Positions 61,663 through 64,000 of a stretch of 64,000 nucleotides of DNA are shown here, piece by piece (the first letter of the stretch is position 1; each line of letters begins with the position of its first letter). The notes beneath the pieces were generated by a model that did not search any database, was not told the origin of the DNA, and was given only the letters and a program-made list of their open reading frames with translations. The translations under genes and the position numbers were made by a program. This stretch comes from Amoebidium appalachense (lineage: Eukaryota; Ichthyosporea), in the NCBI GenBank assembly GCA_963693365.1, contig CAVNZM010000001.1, positions 13,392,001 through 13,456,000 on the forward strand, given 5' to 3'.

Positions 61663-61811
61663 AAGAAAGCATCTTCCTGCAGGTGACTGTGGCACATTTT
61701 GCACGTGCATGCATGCCTACCTCTGTTCTTGGGGTCGTGAGCACGGCCAGGGTCTCCAGGTCTTTCTTCAGGTGGCTGAGCTCAGCAGTGATCTTGCTGG
61801 CCCTGTGTGTG

Positions 61812-61847
<36 letters not shown>

Positions 61848-62128
61848 GCATACGTGTCTTACATGTGTATGTGTGTTTCCACATGTGTGTGTGGCTGGTG
61901 TGCCAGCGAATGTGTTTGTTCAAATGTGTGTGCACGGGTGCACGTACATCACATCGTGCACAAGCAAACGAGGGAGAGGGACGTTTTTGGCCAGGCATTC
62001 CTCACGCCAATGATCTGTTTCTTTTAGCTGGTACCACTCAACAAACAACTCGACAACATATTAGTTAAGACCCATAGAAGCCTCCCCCCCCCCCCCCCCC
62101 CCCCCCGCCCCATCACCACCAGAAAAAA

Positions 62129-62160
<32 letters not shown>

Positions 62161-62944
62161 AACAACCAACAAACAAAACAAAAAAACAGCCATCCGTTAG
62201 CCTTCTTCCATCACTTCCAACAAAATATCACATCCCCCCCCCCCCCCCCCCCCCCCCCCCGGTCCTGCTCTCCTACTTCTCTTCCCCACCGCTATGGCCT
62301 GCGCCATCCCGTCCAACTTTTCCAGCCTGAACACTGTCAGCATGCCACACTGTCGTGACATATATTGCCTATGCAACCCCTCCTTAAAATTCATTTGTGG
62401 ATGCTGTGCTGCTCATTCCAACCATTTTGCACACAAGCAAACCCCCCCCCCCCCCCCCTCCTTCATCAAATTCCCCACACAAACTCAAACTCAACGACCC
62501 CCCCCCCCCCCCCCCCCCCCCCCTCCTTTTCCCCATACAAACCCACACAATCCTTCCCCCCACCCCTACCCCCCCACCCCCTCAATTTCTCACCTAAACC
62601 CACGCAACTCCTCCTCCTCCCTCTACAACACACACACATACACACACACAGAAAACAAAAACCAGAAGACTCACAAGCGCAAACACACAGCGCACCGACA
62701 ACCCAATCTTCTGCCACCCGCCCACCCAAAGCATGCACACACAAAGAGGAAACATACAGTGTGTTTGAAGCCTGGGGCTGGGGTTGGGTCTGTGTTCCAC
62801 TGTTCTCCCCCGTGTGTGGGTGTTGGTCCCTGCGGGTGGCTGGCTGCAGAGGTGGTTTGTCACCTGGCGCACCCTGCATGTATGTGTGTGTGTGTGTGTG
62901 TGCATGTGTGTGTGTGTGTGTGCGCGCGCGCGTGCGTGCGTGTG

Positions 62945-62986
<42 letters not shown>

Positions 62987-63116
62987 GTTTTCTCTTATCT
63001 CCTTCCGCCTCCCCCTCCTCCCCCCTCCCCCCTCCCGCACACAAACGCACAACACGTACAACACTCAAAACAAGCGCCCCCCCCCCCCCCCCCCCCCCCC
63101 TCTCTCCCCCCCCCCC

Positions 63117-63148
<32 letters not shown>

Positions 63149-64000
63149 AATAAAAATAAAAATAAAAAATTACCACCTTAGTTTGACATGGAGACAAAGA
63201 AACAAATGCAGAAGCAGTGGTTGTGGCGTAGGTGGGAACTTGGTATTGGGGTAGGCTCGGCCCCGGGCGGGCCCGGGGGGGGGGGGGGGGGGGGGGGGGT
63301 TTACAGCAGAATGTGCGTTTAACAACCAAGGTGACGGGTAAGTAGCCCAATATTAGCTAATTGCAGGTTGGCTGATGCGTTTATGTGCATGGGTGCTAAA
63401 GGAGGCACCCCGAGGTCGTGGGGGGGGGGGGGGGGGGGGGGGGGGGGAGGGGCAATACGGCACTAATTAGCTGAAAAATGCGGCAAACACAAGCCTACTG
63501 CTGTGGTGGGCATGTCGTCATGTGCCTGGTGTGCTGGCACATACTTTTAAGGGTGAACTTGTGTGTGGGTGCGGGAATGGGGAAGGGTGGGGGTCAGGTC
63601 GCCCCGAGGGAGGGAGGGGGGGGGGGGGGGGGGGGGGGTAAGAGAGTTTTACCTGAGGTTTATCCGCAGCCGTATCTGCCTTTGCATGTAGACGGGAGGA
63701 GCCAGACCCCACCCCCACAGGCCTAGCCTTGCTTACAGCCGGTGTAGACGATATGGCCGTTCCTAGGGGCTGCCTCAAAAACGAAAACCCACTCCCCCCA
63801 CCACCCATAACACCCGTCCCACCTGTACGCCCCACTGCCGCGACGGTAGTGTGTGTGTTAACACCAACACCCTTTGTACCCTGTTGTTGCGAAACGGAAA
63901 CAACTGTGGTTGTTGGGATTCCTCCCGCGATCGAATTTGAATTCGTTTTTCCGACGGATTCGGAAACCGGCCCTGGCTCACGCCTCTCCAAAGATGGGGC
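59734..64000 (-). CDS. Unrecognised protein with C-terminal membrane anchor (5' end outside window)
   Basis: Seven exons join in phase: 64000-63653 (enters from the right edge), 62873-62758, 62326-62290, 62027-61948, 61802-61721, 61237-61161, 59887-59734. They give 297 visible residues. The N-terminal part is Gly/Ser/Thr/Val-rich and disordered. A helical part follows ([52 protein letters not shown]), then a basic stretch [17 protein letters not shown] ~24-residue hydrophobic segment ([20 protein letters not shown]...) lies close to the C-terminus, which ends GGGGPIPF. The basic flank would put the N-terminal part in the cytosol or nucleoplasm; a tail-anchored adaptor or SNARE-like protein is possible but no family is recognised. 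The exon at 62326-62290 is only 37 bases and least certain, although it alone fits both phases. Confidence 0.7.
60677..60798. repeat. (GGT)n, (GT)n and ~68-G run
   Basis: Consecutive triplet, dinucleotide and homopolymer tracts inside the last intron of the membrane-anchor gene. On its sense strand these are C-run, (AC)n, (ACC)n. Confidence 0.9.

Overview
The window is nuclear DNA of an intron-rich eukaryote. Genes are split by GT-AG introns of 0.1-1.7 kb filled with poly-G, poly-C, (GT)n/(CA)n and purine/pyrimidine tracts, so most long open frames here are repeat translations. Real exons stand out as short islands of balanced sequence that join in phase. Fungal-type mitochondrial branched-chain amino acid enzymes together with a full ALIX (Bro1 domain, V domain, proline-rich tail) suggest a unicellular opisthokont. 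An ichthyosporean-like holozoan is my best guess, but this is inference and no marker settles it.

Layout: 1-328 probable end of a plus-strand gene. 2070-6011 (minus) ketol-acid reductoisomerase. 8936-13847 (plus) acetolactate synthase regulatory subunit. 15615-17285 (minus) unrecognised protein with a PH-like N-terminus, coiled coil, SPYEQPR repeats and NPF/DPF motifs. 18206-36747 (plus) 27-exon ALIX/PDCD6IP. 38261-38358 degenerate copy of one ALIX exon. 39320-40927 (minus) intronless disordered protein with many Arg-rich Ser motifs. 43415-43831 (plus) possible Pellino-like zinc-binding exon. 45263-45340 possible first exon. 46559-53641 (minus) fructosamine-3-kinase. 55016-56199 (plus) AN1 zinc-finger protein. 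57932-58708 (minus) large exon of an unrecognised gene. 59734-64000 (minus, leaves the window) unrecognised protein with a C-terminal membrane anchor.

The first two complete genes act in one pathway: the regulatory subunit controls acetolactate synthase, whose product is the substrate of the reductoisomerase. They are divergent neighbours with similar predicted mitochondrial presequences and a CCAAT/TATA region between them. The other genes show no evident functional link.

Between and inside genes are a dispersed ~190-bp repeat family abutting poly-G/poly-C, a poly(A)-tailed retro-element family, two fold-back MITE-like elements, two near-perfect 30-bp hairpins, and several tandem duplications that copied exon edges into introns. 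No CRISPR, rRNA, convincing tRNA or virus was seen. Exon coordinates were derived by hand from splice motifs and phase; small boundary errors are possible.
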